This document shows, one piece after another, positions 24,601-36,320 of a stretch of DNA of 64,000 nt. Position 1 is the stretch's first letter; each line of letters begins with the position of its first letter. This DNA is from Elysia crispata (lineage: Eukaryota; Mollusca; Gastropoda; Plakobranchidae). The stretch covers positions 151,001-215,000 of the forward strand of contig JAWDGP010003382.1 of NCBI GenBank assembly GCA_033675545.1, read 5' to 3'. The position numbers and the translations under genes were made by a program. The notes beneath the pieces are model-generated. The model saw only the letters and a list, made by a program, of their open reading frames with translations. It had not been told where the DNA came from and made no database searches.

Positions 24601-27600
24601 CTTCACACCCAGACCCGGCCGTTATTTCCAACAAAGGTTCATTCTTATTTCTTCATCTGATAATAGTTAATACGACAGGACAATTTTATTTTTGGTCAAG
24701 ATACATTACTTAAACTATGGATTATTAAGATTGATTGGAAATCCTAAGTACAACTTAATCTAGACCATATAATCAAAACTGGGCATAATATCACATGAGA
24801 ATGTAAATATAATGGGTGATTTTCATTCCGAAGCAAATAATTATAAATCTAGATCTAAATGTTAGATTGATGTTTTCCTTTTTACACGGCCAGTGGGGCG
24901 TAGTGAAATTTTTTAGACCTAATCGATATTGATCATATTCAGCTCAAATGTCTTAAGAAAAGATAAAGGTAAGCTAGAATATCTAGACTTTTATGCATAT
25001 TCTAATAAGTAAACCTCAGTTGAGCCAGTAAAAATCAGAAAGCAGTAGCATTTGGGGAAACAGCTGTAGAAGAGCTTCAACAGCTCATTCAATCTTTTAG
25101 TCTGAGCACAGAAAAAAAAATAGCTAAATCAGTAAAAAAAAAAAACAAATGGCTCAGGGTACAATCATATTTTGTTTTCCTTTAGTTGGGGAAAGGGGAG
25201 AGAGAGAATGCTTTCACCTACGCCATTTGCATCAACCAATTTTAAAAAGTTCAGTAAAACATTTTGTGTCCAGTTCTCATCCCTGCAGATAATTGAACTT
25301 TGCTTGTTTCAAATAATTGCCAATTATACCATTGTAAAAATATCTACTAATTCCTCCAACTTGCGCAATCCAGATAGTGTAAAAGATTAAGATAGTAAAA
25401 TGCTGTCCAATTACAGAGCTTCTTGTTTCAGTTGACATGATATTACAAGATAGCAGAACATTTGTAACTTTGTTAACCCAATCACTTTATCACTGTTTTA
25501 CCCTTCATGCGGTTCATCTGTTATTGTCTGTCTGTCGTTTCCCTCTCTCACTTTCTATCTACCTACCTTTATCTCTCTGTCCCAAAACAAAAAAAACAGT
25601 CACTCTAATTAATTTATGTGTTTTACCCTTCATGCGGTTCATCTGTTATTGTCTGTCTGTCGTTTCCCTCTCTCACTTTCTATCTACCTACCTTTATCTC
25701 TCTGTCCCAAAACAAAAAAAACAGTCACTCTAATTAATTTATGTGTTTTACCCTTCATGCGGTTCATCTGTTATTGTCTGTCTGTCGTTTCCCTCTCTCA
25801 CTTTCTATCTACCTACCTTTATCTCTCTGTCCCAAAACAAAAAAAACAGTCACTCTAATTAATTTATGTGTTTTACCCTTCATGCGGTTCATCTGTTATT
25901 GTCTGTCTGTCATTTCCCTCTCCCACTTTCTATCTACTTACCTTTATCTCTCTGTCACAAAACAAAAAAAACAGTCACTCTAATTAATTTATGTGTTTTA
26001 CCCTTCATGCGGTTCATCTGTTATTGTCTCTCTGTCGTTTCCCTCTCTCACTTTCTATCTACCTACCTTTATCTCTCTGTCACAAAACAAAAACAGTCAC
26101 TCTAATTAATTTATGTGTTTTTGTTTTTTTTACCGCTCTGTATGTCTGACAGGAGAGAGCAGTGAACCCGGTGCATTGGCCGAACATTGTGATGATGATC
26201 AACTCCAGCCCAGACCAGGGGGACAAGCTCAAAGTCTTCTATGATAAGGCCACAGATAAGGTGAGTGTAAAAAAAACATTGTGATGATGATCAACTCAAG
26301 CCCAGACCAGGGGGACAAGCTCAAAGTCTTCTATGATAAGGCCACAGATAAGGTGAGTATATAAAAAACATTGTGATGATGATCAACTCCAGCCCAGACC
26401 AGGGGGACAAGCTCAAGGTTTCCTATGATAAGGCCACAGATAAGGTGAGTATATAAAAAACATTGTGATGATGATCAACTCCAGCCCAGACCAGGGAGAC
26501 AAGCTCAAAGTCTTCTATGATAAGGCCACAGATAAGGTGAGTATATAAAAAACATTGTGATGATGATCAACTCCAGCCCAGACCAGGGGGACAAGCTCAG
26601 TCTTCTATGATAAGGCCACAGATAAGGTGAGTATATAAAAAACATTGTGATGATGATCAACTCAAGCCCAGACCAGGGGGACAAGCTCAAAGTCTTCTAT
26701 GATAAGGCCACAGATAAGGTGAGTGTATAAAAAACATTGTGATGATGATCAACTCAAGCCCAGACCAGAGGGACAAGCTCAAAGTCTTCTATGATAAGGC
26801 CACAGATAAGGTGAGTATATAAAAGAAAAAATTGTGATGATGATCAACTCAAGCCCAGACCAGGGGGACAAGCTCAAAGTCTTCTATGATAAGGACACAG
26901 ATAAGGTGAGTGTAAAAAAAACATTGTGATGATGATCAACTCCAGCCCAGACCAGGGGGACAAGCTCAAAGTCTTCTATGATAAGGCCACAGATAAGGTG
27001 AGTATAAAAAAAAAGTTATAAAGAGACTGAACAAGTAGTTAAGAATACCGCTGGCTTTTTTTTTTTAATTTAAAACTGGCTCTCATACAATAACTGTGAA
27101 AACCATTTGGGAAACAATATCACAGCTAGTGATCATATTATTAAAAAGAAAAAACTTTTAACTATATATGTGACATTTTTTTGTACCTTTGTATTATTAA
27201 GTTGAGTTTATTACATAGCTATATTCTTGTTGGACTTGCTAAAGGGTCTAAAATATTTTATCTTTTAAGACTGTATAATACTACAGAAGATAAAATTTTG
27301 GCTGCCTAGTTAGAAATGATTGGAGAAAGCTATGTTCACCTTTAGGGTAATATTCTTTGAGAGAGAAATTTGTAAAACAGCTTTGAATTACACATGAAAT
27401 TGAATGATCAGAATTTGATTTATAGGGGTCCCACTGTGATTGTAGAGTTGGGTCCATCCACCATACTGCTCTCATGGTTTTCAATATTTTAATGGAATGA
27501 GTGAAGGACATTTTTCCTCCCCCAAACCTGACATTTGAGTCAAGCATAATTGACGTATAGATTTCAGTGTTGTTTTGATCTTGATTTTTTAAGTCTTTGT

Positions 27601-27883
27601 GCAAATTTGGGGGAGGGTGTGCAATTTGAGAGAAATGAACTGTCCAATTTTTTTTTCTTTGCCAATTTTTTAATCACGTTTTTACTTGTGTTTTGACTCA
27701 CTCCAGAGGCCTCACATATCTTACTTCATTATCCGAGCTGATCCCCATGTTTGGCTAGTGAGCATCTTTGAGTGCAAGAAGAGTGAGAAAGATTCCACAG
27801 TGAACTCTTTCATGACAGATATGGCCATGCAGTTGCGATGCTACACAGTCTTAGCCAGCCTCAAGAGTTTTGCTAAGTCTTAA
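18623..27883 (+). CDS. KICS2: KICS2 (C12orf66), subunit of the KICSTOR complex
   Basis: Ten exons join in phase: 18614-18748 (ATG at 18623), 19382-19534, 19837-20033, 20644-20784, 21409-21547, 22538-22633, 23089-23183, 23941-24106, 26153-26260 and 27707-27883 (stop TAA). The product is 465 residues; human KICS2 is 445. Collinear family landmarks are FDKAKELV, FHHPLLSPI, LCHLMQAQ, AHTKLNSW, FYDILAKQT, GYHHP, HWPNIVMMI and IFECKKSEKDS, all with close human counterparts. In mammals KICSTOR (KPTN, ITFG2, KICS2, SZT2) anchors GATOR1 on lysosomes, so mTORC1 is shut off when amino acids are scarce. The start has A at -3 and suits the family length. All introns are GT-AG, although the donor after exon 6 (AAG|GTTCGG) is weak. 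Three tandem arrays occupy the last introns, exon 9 and the CDS end, yet the reading frame itself is intact. Confidence 0.95.
25496..26119. repeat. 125-bp tandem array (5 copies) in KICS2 intron 8
   Basis: The marker CCCTTCATGCGG starts at 25501, 25626, 25751, 25876 and 26001, an exact 125-bp period, followed by a partial unit. Copies differ by a handful of bases (for example CTGTCCC versus CTGTCAC). Each unit is pyrimidine-rich on the coding strand, ends in AAAACAG, and the array stops about 35 bp before the acceptor of exon 9. Overlapping repetitive open frames here are an artefact of the array. Confidence 0.97.
26183..27012. repeat. 92-bp tandem array (9 copies) spanning KICS2 exon 9 end and its splice donor
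   Basis: The first unit is the last 78 bp of exon 9 plus 14 bp of intron. Units start near 26183, 26275, 26367, 26459, 26551, 26641, 26733, 26830 and 26920. Spacing is 92 bp, except one 90-bp unit that lost two bases and one slightly longer unit. Every copy keeps the donor AAG|GTGAGT. Only the first copy has the exon 9 acceptor; reading past its donor meets TGA within eight codons. Copies are nearly identical, so the expansion is recent. Confidence 0.97.
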
Positions 27884-28460
27884 CAGTTCGTGTCATCTAG
27901 GTGTCACATAGCCAGGCTAAAGAATTAAGCTAAGTCATAACAGCGGTGGCATCTAGGTGTTACATAGCCAGGCTAAAGAATTAAGCTAAGTCATAACAGC
28001 GGTGGCATCTAGGTGTTACATAGCCAGGCTAAAGAATTAAGCTAAGTCATAACAGCGGTGGCATCAAGGTGTCACATAGAAAGACTTAAGAATTTTGCTA
28101 TGATTAACAAGAGATGTCATCTAGATATCACATAGTCAGGCATAAGAATTAAGCTAAGTCATAACAGCGATGGCATCAAGGTGTCACATAGCAAGACTTG
28201 AGAATTTTGATAAGATTAACAAGAGATGTCATCTAGATATCACATAGTCAGGCATAAGAGTTAAGCTAAGTCATAACAGTGGTGGCATCTAGGTGTCACA
28301 TAGCCAGGCTAAAGAATTAAGTCATAACATTTGTGGCATCTAGGTGTCACATAGCCAGGCTAAACAGTTAAGTCATAACATTTGTGGCATCTAGGTGTCA
28401 CATAGCCAGGCTAAACAGTTAAGCTAAATGATAACAGCTGCAGGATCTTTGTCAGCCTCG
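27853..28460. repeat. 56-57-bp tandem array from KICS2 CDS end into 3' UTR
   Basis: The first unit starts in the coding sequence (AGCCAGCCTCAAGAGTTTTGC, encoding ASLKSF) and includes the stop codon. The next begins at 27910, then 27966 and 28022, continuing at about 56 bp for roughly 11 recognisable copies. Later units decay and traces (CAGCCTCGAGAGTT, GTTTGCAAGAGTTTTGCC) are visible to about 28760. Units 2-4 are almost identical and distal ones diverge. Confidence 0.93.
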
Positions 28461-29015
28461 AAAATTTTGACAAAGTGTAAAAGTAAGTGTCACACAATCT
28501 TTGCCAATCTCAAATGATTTATTATGTCAAACATTGACATGGTCTGTGGCAGCCTCGAGAGTTATGTCAAGGTGTTAGTTGTTAGTGTTATTTTTTAAAC
28601 TTGTCACACAATCCTCACCAGCTTTAGAAGTTGTTCTAAATCATAGCAGTTGGTATAAAACATGCTACATAGCCTGTTTTACTAGATCTTAACAGTTGGT
28701 GCCATCTAGACATCCCACATTCTATGTCAGGTTTGCAAGAGTTTTGCCAATTTATTGTCTCATGCTCTTCAAAGCCATTTCAAGCTTCTTTAAACTTCTT
28801 GAGTGTATCATTTAGATGTAATACCCTTCCCACAATCATTCAAACTTCCTGTTTTCTCTTAGAGATTGTAAATTGTAAATAGATTTGTCTAGGAAGTCTA
28901 AAGAGTATGACTATAAGCTGTTGCGTTTTCTGGTTTCACATAGGCTTAATAGCTTTACATGCAAAAAAAAAAATGAATATGGATATCACTGAAGTATAGA
29001 GCAAGAACCCCATTC

Positions 29016-29021
29016 AATAAA
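29016..29021 (+). promoter_or_regulatory. Candidate poly(A) signal of KICS2 (AATAAA)
   Basis: A canonical hexamer lies 1.13 kb after the stop codon and beyond the 3' UTR repeat array. Other hexamers near 29375 could serve as well. Confidence 0.3.
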
Positions 29022-29120
29022 AGAAAATCATAGTACATCACTCATGTAATACAAACCCTTTATTAGTATGCATAAGCTCATTCCAGCCTGTGCCATTAGC
29101 ATTTTACCATTCCCAAGTAC

Positions 29121-29234
29121 GGGACCTGGGCCTTGATATTGGCCATGAAGATAATATGCAATCAAAACATTTTACATGGGACCTGGGCCTTGTTGATATT
29201 TGCCGCAAAGATGATCTGCCATCAATATTTTACA
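29121..29234. repeat. 57-bp direct duplication
   Basis: GGGACCTGGGCCTTG occurs at 29121 and 29178, and the sequence after it (GATATT.GCC, AAGAT.AT.TGC, ATTTTACA) matches in both, giving two diverged tandem units downstream of KICS2. Confidence 0.8.
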
Positions 29235-31659
29235 ATGCAAACTGTAAATAATGTTTATATTTTATGGTTATGTCAGATTGAGAGTGGATGGTGTTCTCTT
29301 ACCATAAAGCTTAAGTTGTGAATTTTGTATGAAAGTCATTGAATTGAAGATCATATTAGATGAAGATAGGCCCTATAATAAATAATTATTTACCTGAAAA
29401 TCCTATGTATTATTTTGACATTGTCTTTCAACTTTACCTGCCACCTGTCCTATCTAAAAGCAGACTTGGAACATTTTTATTAGATACAAATTTATAAATA
29501 TAAGTTGGTTTATTAATGACAAGAATATTCATTGTTTTTGTAAATAATTTCTTAGAGAGATATGTGTGAACAGGGAGAGAGAAGTACAAAGAAGGCATTA
29601 AAAAAGAATGGAGAGAGACAGTATGAAAAAATTATAACAATGAATATGAGTGCCTTTTCTAATTTGATTTTAATTTATGCCATTTTTTTAAAATATTCAT
29701 CCTTTTTTTTCATTTATAATTTCTAGTCCTTTGAGTCAAAAATGTACCAAATGAAACGGGTATTTTCATTAGCAAGATTGTCTTACCATATTATTTTTTC
29801 TATCTGATTGCAATTTCATTTCAACTTTGTATTTTAGCACTGTAGAGAGTTAGATTGTTAGATTTTGGAAGCAGATCATTATGGGTACAATGGATATTGT
29901 CCCTGAAAGTTGTTAACCTTATAAACCTTTGCACAATAATTTCTCAGGAACGGCCAAATGTATTATGATTAATTCCAGGTTTATCTTTAAAACATGTGCC
30001 AAATAAATCAAATTTGAAATTTCTAACCTTGTACATCTAGTTGCATAGCCTCATGAGTTCAGTTGCCATTTTTATTAAGCTGTTTGGTTATCAAAATTTC
30101 TTTTGTTCTCTATCTCTGTTTCTTCCATGGCTCTTCTCTGTCTTTCTCTGTCTTTAGCTCCTTTGCCGTTTCCCTTTTATCCTTTATACTTCATTCTCCA
30201 CTGTCTCTTGAACATCAAATCTTCATCCTCTAAATGTTTCCCAAGAAATTCAGTAAAAGGTTGGGTAATTCTAAATCCCCAGGACAGAAAAGATTGCTCT
30301 TTCCAATAATGACATTTTCATACTTAACTTTTCAAAGACATCTCATAGTTATACCGCACTAGTGCTACATAAGGTTGTGGGATGGGAAGAAAAATCAGAC
30401 ATAGGGTTATTTGCAGAAGAAAAAATGAGAGGGCATAAAAAAAGCTTGAAATAACAGACAATATCAGGGTTCTATAAAATCAGTTTTTTTCTACAGCTGC
30501 CACCAGTCTATCTAGGGTTAATGAAACTGCCAGGATTGGGGTCAGAATTACAATGCATCTTAAACCCAATAGAACGTGATGGCGAGACTTGAAAGCATAT
30601 CTTCTAAGAATTTTCTCACTTTTCATACAAGATTTGACAGAAGTTAACACGACAATGTCGTCCTTGTTACAAAAACCATCACTACGAGGAGACAATTGCT
30701 TTTGTTTTTCAATTATTTATAATTTTATTTTTTTTAATTGATTTTCTTGCTGTCATAATTAAGGTAGCTCAGGCCTTTTCTTTACACCAAATAAGCTTCA
30801 TCAAATAGAAACTGAAAAGATGAAGCTCCAGTTTCAACTACCCTGCATTATTATACTGGTAGCAGGGTTGACTTTCTTAGCTCACTTCCACCGACACTTT
30901 GCTTCCTGCTGCTTTCAAACCTTTACACGTGGATGGTAACAAGACTTGAAGTTCAAGAAATTTGCCGCCTAAACGTCAATTGATTGATTCGCTCAAATTT
31001 TATCGATTTATTGTCCAATTTCAGTCCACCATCAACGTTGATCTCAGGTTTCGTCTTCTAAAGAAACATCATTCCAAAAAAATTTTTAATTAAAAAAAAA
31101 AGTCAAGACTGGTATTATGATTGGAAAATGGGGTTGACCACAGATCTCCTTGGATTTAGTCATTTTGTTCAGATAACCAATATAGAATTTTAAGACCAAC
31201 CCTTTTCGGTACATAATTACAGTAATATGTTATTTCTCGATTGAAAACCATTTGACAGAAAAATAACAAGCAAAACGATTTTTGCGTCTGGATAAATTAT
31301 GTTTGACCAAGAATTAAATCTAGATGAAAGCATTTTCCAAAAGAAGTGACAGCATCTTCATGAGCTCTGAGCATTCGAACAACGCATCATAATGTCACAA
31401 GCTGCAATTTGATGTCATAAGGAGCAGACTAGTTGTTCATTTAGTTACATATGAAAAGAAATGTTTTTTTCCCTCCTACTGATGTCACTGTGTCATTTCT
31501 TCTAAAGAGAAGGTTTAGTTGTATTAAAGGAAGTACCTCCTCTATTCTCAAATAATATGCTCTGATGGTTGGCATGTCTGACTTTCTGTTTTTGTGTATA
31601 TCAATCTGACCATCTATCCATGTGTGCTTATCTACCTATCTATCTATTTATCTGTTCAT

Positions 31660-31905
31660 CAATCAACCAGGTGCCATGCTCTTAAGCGTAGGCGATTATG
31701 ACCTTCCACGCATCTCTATCACTTGTCACTTTCAGTGCTTCTTTCACTCTTCCTACTTTGAGCCACTTTGTTAGTCCGTCCAACATCTTTTCACGCTGTT
31801 TTCCCCTTTTATTATTTCCATCTATCATTACAGTTGTCATAATTTATAAGATGTTTTAGTTTCTCTCTTCTCATCAGATGGCCAAAAAAGGTTGCTTGGT
31901 GTTTA
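31660..31905 (-). mobile_element. LINE relic: 3' end of a reverse-transcriptase ORF
   Basis: The minus strand gives short matches to the C-terminal tail common in LINE ORF2 proteins of invertebrates: GRTNKVAQ, the region before it (KGK..K), RCVEGHNR and a final RAWH before the stop. Stops interrupt it. It is a short old fragment of a non-LTR retrotransposon with no functional domain left. Confidence 0.55.
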
Positions 31906-34309
31906 CGTATCGGTTATATATTATGTTAATTTCTAATTCTAAATATTTGTCGGTTTATTGGCCTTTTAATTGCTATCCAACGATGCATCTATACATATAG
32001 TTGTTTGCTTGGTTTTTTTTCAAGGCTCGAATAATTCAATTCAATTTTCTATGACACAAGAAAGGAAGTACGGTATTGAGCAAAATTAAAATAGGTCAGA
32101 ACAGCGTAGCAAGGGTTTAAAAAGAAAGAAACTAAGATACAAACATGAAAAGAAAAAGCAACAAAAACCGATATTATGCTCATGAATGCTAGTCCTGTTT
32201 AAATTTATGTTTCTAAATTGTAAATAAATCTAATAATTAGAAAAAAAGAGAGTTTTGGTTTTACCTTCGTTTTATTTAAATGAAAACCAAAAGGCCTACA
32301 CTATGATTGATGTTATAAAACGGACGATGTTCCTAAAAAAGGTCAGCGAGAGTTTCACGTCTTGATTTTCTGACACTCTTAGACCAAAACGGGATGCACA
32401 GACCTAACTCATAAATTATGAATTCATGTACCTCGTTCTACACTAAAAACGGACAAGAGAAACAGAATTTTGCCTGCATTTTGCTCTTGCAAAGTCAAAT
32501 ATGCATACAAACAAAAAAAGATACACTCAAAACTTTGTCTATATCTAATTTTCTATATAATTTTTTTTTTTTTTTTTTTGATTCTATCTCGTGTGTCTTT
32601 TATTGTATTTTATTTTTTTTTCTAACTGATCCTGTTGGTTAGAATGTGTGGACATATTAGCGACTTTCACACTTTTTGTTAATGGGTTTTAGTGTGGTTC
32701 ATTCATGCACACATACACAAAAAGATACACTATTTTGGGTCGGACATTGTTAAGTGGACCTACTAGCTGTACTTTTTGTTTTTAATGGGCAAAGAGACAC
32801 TTATCCCCACTTCTGCGAGCATTGACAGTGTCTCATAGGTTACTTGGGTGTGTTTTAGCATGTTTAGTTATTTACTCTGTTCTACTAAATCTACTGCCCT
32901 CTGCTCCATTGAGTCACGAGGGAGGCAATTGTAGTTTACTGCTGTTCTCCACGCTGGTTGTTATGGAGTGCCACAAACGCGTTCTTGTATTACACTGTTT
33001 TTTTGTTTGTTTTTTTGCAATAACAATTTTTTACCTGTTCATTCCTTTATAATGTCCAGATTTAACCTAAATAATAATTGCTGAAAGCCAAGACATAAAA
33101 TTTATTATTTTTCCGTCTCTGAACACTGGTTTCTGCATTCAAAACTAACTACTAATCTTAAGTTTAGGCTGTTTTTGTCAGAAATTCAAGGAAGGTAACT
33201 GTCGTTGAAATTTATCACGGATATTGTCTATTAGAAGCTTAAGTGACTGTTTTTGCGTCAACAAGCCCATGCGACCTAGCTGTGTTTAAAACATCATGAA
33301 AGATGATGTGTCTTTCTCATGGCTCTTTGGAATAAAGGTTTAAGGTAAAAGAGTGTTTCCGTTACTTCTGGAGCAACCCACCAAATTGAGTATGATACAA
33401 GGTGGATGGTTTGAAATAGATTTTGCAATTATTTTGACAAGGTTCTTTAATTGAAACAAGCTTGCCCTCTTTACCAACTCCATATTTGCCGTGCTGCATA
33501 TTATTAATACAGAATCCCAAAAAATGTTCTTAAGACTTTAAGCACAAAAGTTCAATTTGATGCAATTTCAAAATTGTAATCAAAGATTTGAACAAATTTT
33601 ATAAAGAAATCTCACAACAACTGCAAATCATCTAACAAATAAATTTTATTTGACCCACAATCAATGACACACAAGAACATAGGCAAAAGCTACAAGACGC
33701 ATAGAATCAATCAAAGAAATTTCAACAAACCAAAATTAATGAATCTTGCAAGCAAAGAAAATGAAAAGGGACAAAAAATCCTACAATCCAAGTACATGTA
33801 ACTATTTTAAGATTTGATACCTTTAAAGATTTTCCAAAACTCTTACAAAAATATATATTTTGAGTAAAATCAAGAAACACTCCTAACTAATCTTTAATAA
33901 ACTAAAAGTTAGCTGAAAAGCCCAGGAAAGAACATCTGCTTTGAGATTTAAAGGGCCCATTGTTAGGTTCCAATGTTGGTGGTGATTCAGTTCGAGGCAG
34001 TTCAGCTTAATACACAGAAAAGCTACAAGATCACATTATTGTTGACTTGACTGCCATACAATACAATACAATCAATCAATCAATACAGCAATGGCAAACA
34101 TGAGATCAGTCATACTCAAATACTCATTTTTTTTTATTTATGTCAATTGATTGATCTTCGCTTTGTTTCATGAATATATAAATATTTCATAAGAGAGAGA
34201 GAGAGAGAATCCCGCCACTTCTATGAGAGAAAACAGGTTTAGCTACAGGTGCTGAACCAACAGTCAGGTGTGGGACTGACATATTGCTAACGCTTATATT
34301 CTCTCCTTC

Positions 34310-34329
34310 CTGAGACAGTCCTGTCTCAG
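34310..34329. repeat. Perfect 9-bp inverted repeat, 2-nt loop
   Basis: CTGAGACAG-TC-CTGTCTCAG forms a perfect hairpin. It stands alone in AT-rich DNA downstream of RNF217, and no T-run or gene end is tied to it. Confidence 0.6.
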
Positions 34330-36099
34330 ATTTTCTCTATAAAAATCCTTAGAGGAAGAGACCACCTCGGTGGTGCCAGGCAAGGGAAGAAAACTTTTCC
34401 AAAAACCACACACTTTTTTTTTTATTACAGTAAAATTTGTTTAAACTTTTGTTGGGGTTGTCATCACATATTTTATAAAATCTCAGGTCAGGAAAAAAAA
34501 ATCAGACATAAACAAGAACTTTTGTTCAATGATATCCAGAAATCACATCAAGTAAAAATCAAAGTGAGGTGCTTTACAGAATGTATTGCTTTTTGATGCA
34601 TGTCTAAGAAGGTAAAGTGGGACTTAACACAATTTACCTACAAACTTGAACAGAAGCTTTATCTTACTCTTCTTCCTAATTTACATGGTGTACCTTTTTG
34701 AATATCATAACTATTTGAAGATTGGATTTGTTTTCTCTTTAGACAAAAGTCAAGATGTGTTTATGACAATTTATCTATGTCCTGCTTTTTGTGTAAGGAC
34801 CATTTGAAATATATTAGTTCTATATGTGACAAGTACTTTTAAGTCTAGCCATAAAAGAGAAAATCTGCTTCACTCTCGCAAATCTCCAAAAGAATGTACA
34901 AAGGCTATAGAAAGTCTACATGATCGAAATTTTTCAGACGTTAGTAAGGGGTTGGGATGGCTGGACTAAATATAGATAAATATATTTATTCTTCAGAAAA
35001 CAAGAATTAAAAGTTATTGTTCCAAAGAGGAATCTCCTAATTATTACAAATTATGAATATTTACATGTATAAGGACTTCAAGTCACCTAAAAACTCTGCA
35101 TCCATGTAAAAAAATCCAACCCAAACAAACAAGAAAATACAACAAACAACTCATTCATGAAAGAGTACAGAGTATATTTTAACCTTTACATTCCCTTTTG
35201 GGCTACATAGTTTTGGCACTTCTGTTGCAGTGTGAAGGCGTTTTTGGGGACTTTTCATCATAGCTTTAAATCAGATCATTATTATTGTGGTGAATCAAGT
35301 TTGGAATTTCCAGGTTGCCTGACATCAGGACAAAGATCACATATTGGATGGACTATATCAAACAACTCTTTCCTCTCCCTTATCCCTAAAGAGAGAACAT
35401 TTGGCCATATACATGAGTAATTTTTGAAAATTTACATTACCTGATCATCGACTATAATATAAGATAACAATTTTGTTCTCTTTGCTGAGTAACGCCTTTA
35501 GCAATAGCATTGTTTGTTCAAAACTTTATACCCTTTGGTGATGGTTAACAAAAATAAAATGTTATCATGAGGGATTGCACAAAACAATGTAAGTTTATCA
35601 ACACTGATAGATGTGACATAAATACATGTTTGAAAACAACTCGTAATGCAAACTAACAGAAATAAATATATACAAACGTGCTGCAGCTTTGAAAGAGGAA
35701 AAAAAGAAAGAGTTCAAATTATGTAATACCCTATCACAGTTCAGCACAGATTCCTCACATTATTTTGGGAAAATTTTTTATAGCCGTGTTCGAATATTCA
35801 AGCACAATAACCACATATTGAACAAATGCATAACAATTTTACATCTCTTTTTCATTTTGCCACAGTAAAAATCAGAGATTCATATATGGGCATGCATAAA
35901 ACCAAAAGAAAGAGAGAATTTTAAAAATTGATCTAGGTCGATTTCTTTTTGTTTTCATTAAAGCATTGAATATCTTCATGATATCTTTTTTTTCATTACA
36001 ATAAATTGATAAAAAAATTGCCATACCCTTCCCCCAATCTACCCCATCCTTTGTTACTCCCCTTCTCCTCCCACTTCTGAACAAGACAATAACTCTCCT

Positions 36100-36320
36100 T
36101 CTTTACCGGATATTCCCATTTCTCTTCCTCTTGTTCTTGCCTCAAAATTCTTTTTTTAGCTTCTTTCTCTCTGCCTCAGCAAATCTCTTCCCCTTTCTAT
36201 TCTACTCCTTCTCTTCTCCTTGCGCAGCACCCTCCCTTCTACTCTTTCTTATCCTTGCACATTGCCTTCTCTTTACTCCTTTCCTCCTACTTCTCTTGTT
36301 AATGCTACTCCTTTTTCTAT
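36100..36320. repeat. Pyrimidine-rich tract
   Basis: Some 220 bp of the + strand is predominantly C and T (TTCCTC, CTTCTC and TCCTTT phrases) with no fixed period. It would be a polypurine tract in an RNF217 read-through transcript. The open frame in it is low-complexity. Confidence 0.7.

Noticed and set aside
26505-26690. Repetitive minus-strand open frame
   Set aside because: It is the antisense of the 92-bp KICS2 array.
25496-28460. Regularly spaced repeats that superficially resemble a CRISPR array
   Set aside because: Units are contiguous tandem repeats without unique spacers, lie inside a eukaryotic gene, and include its exon sequence.
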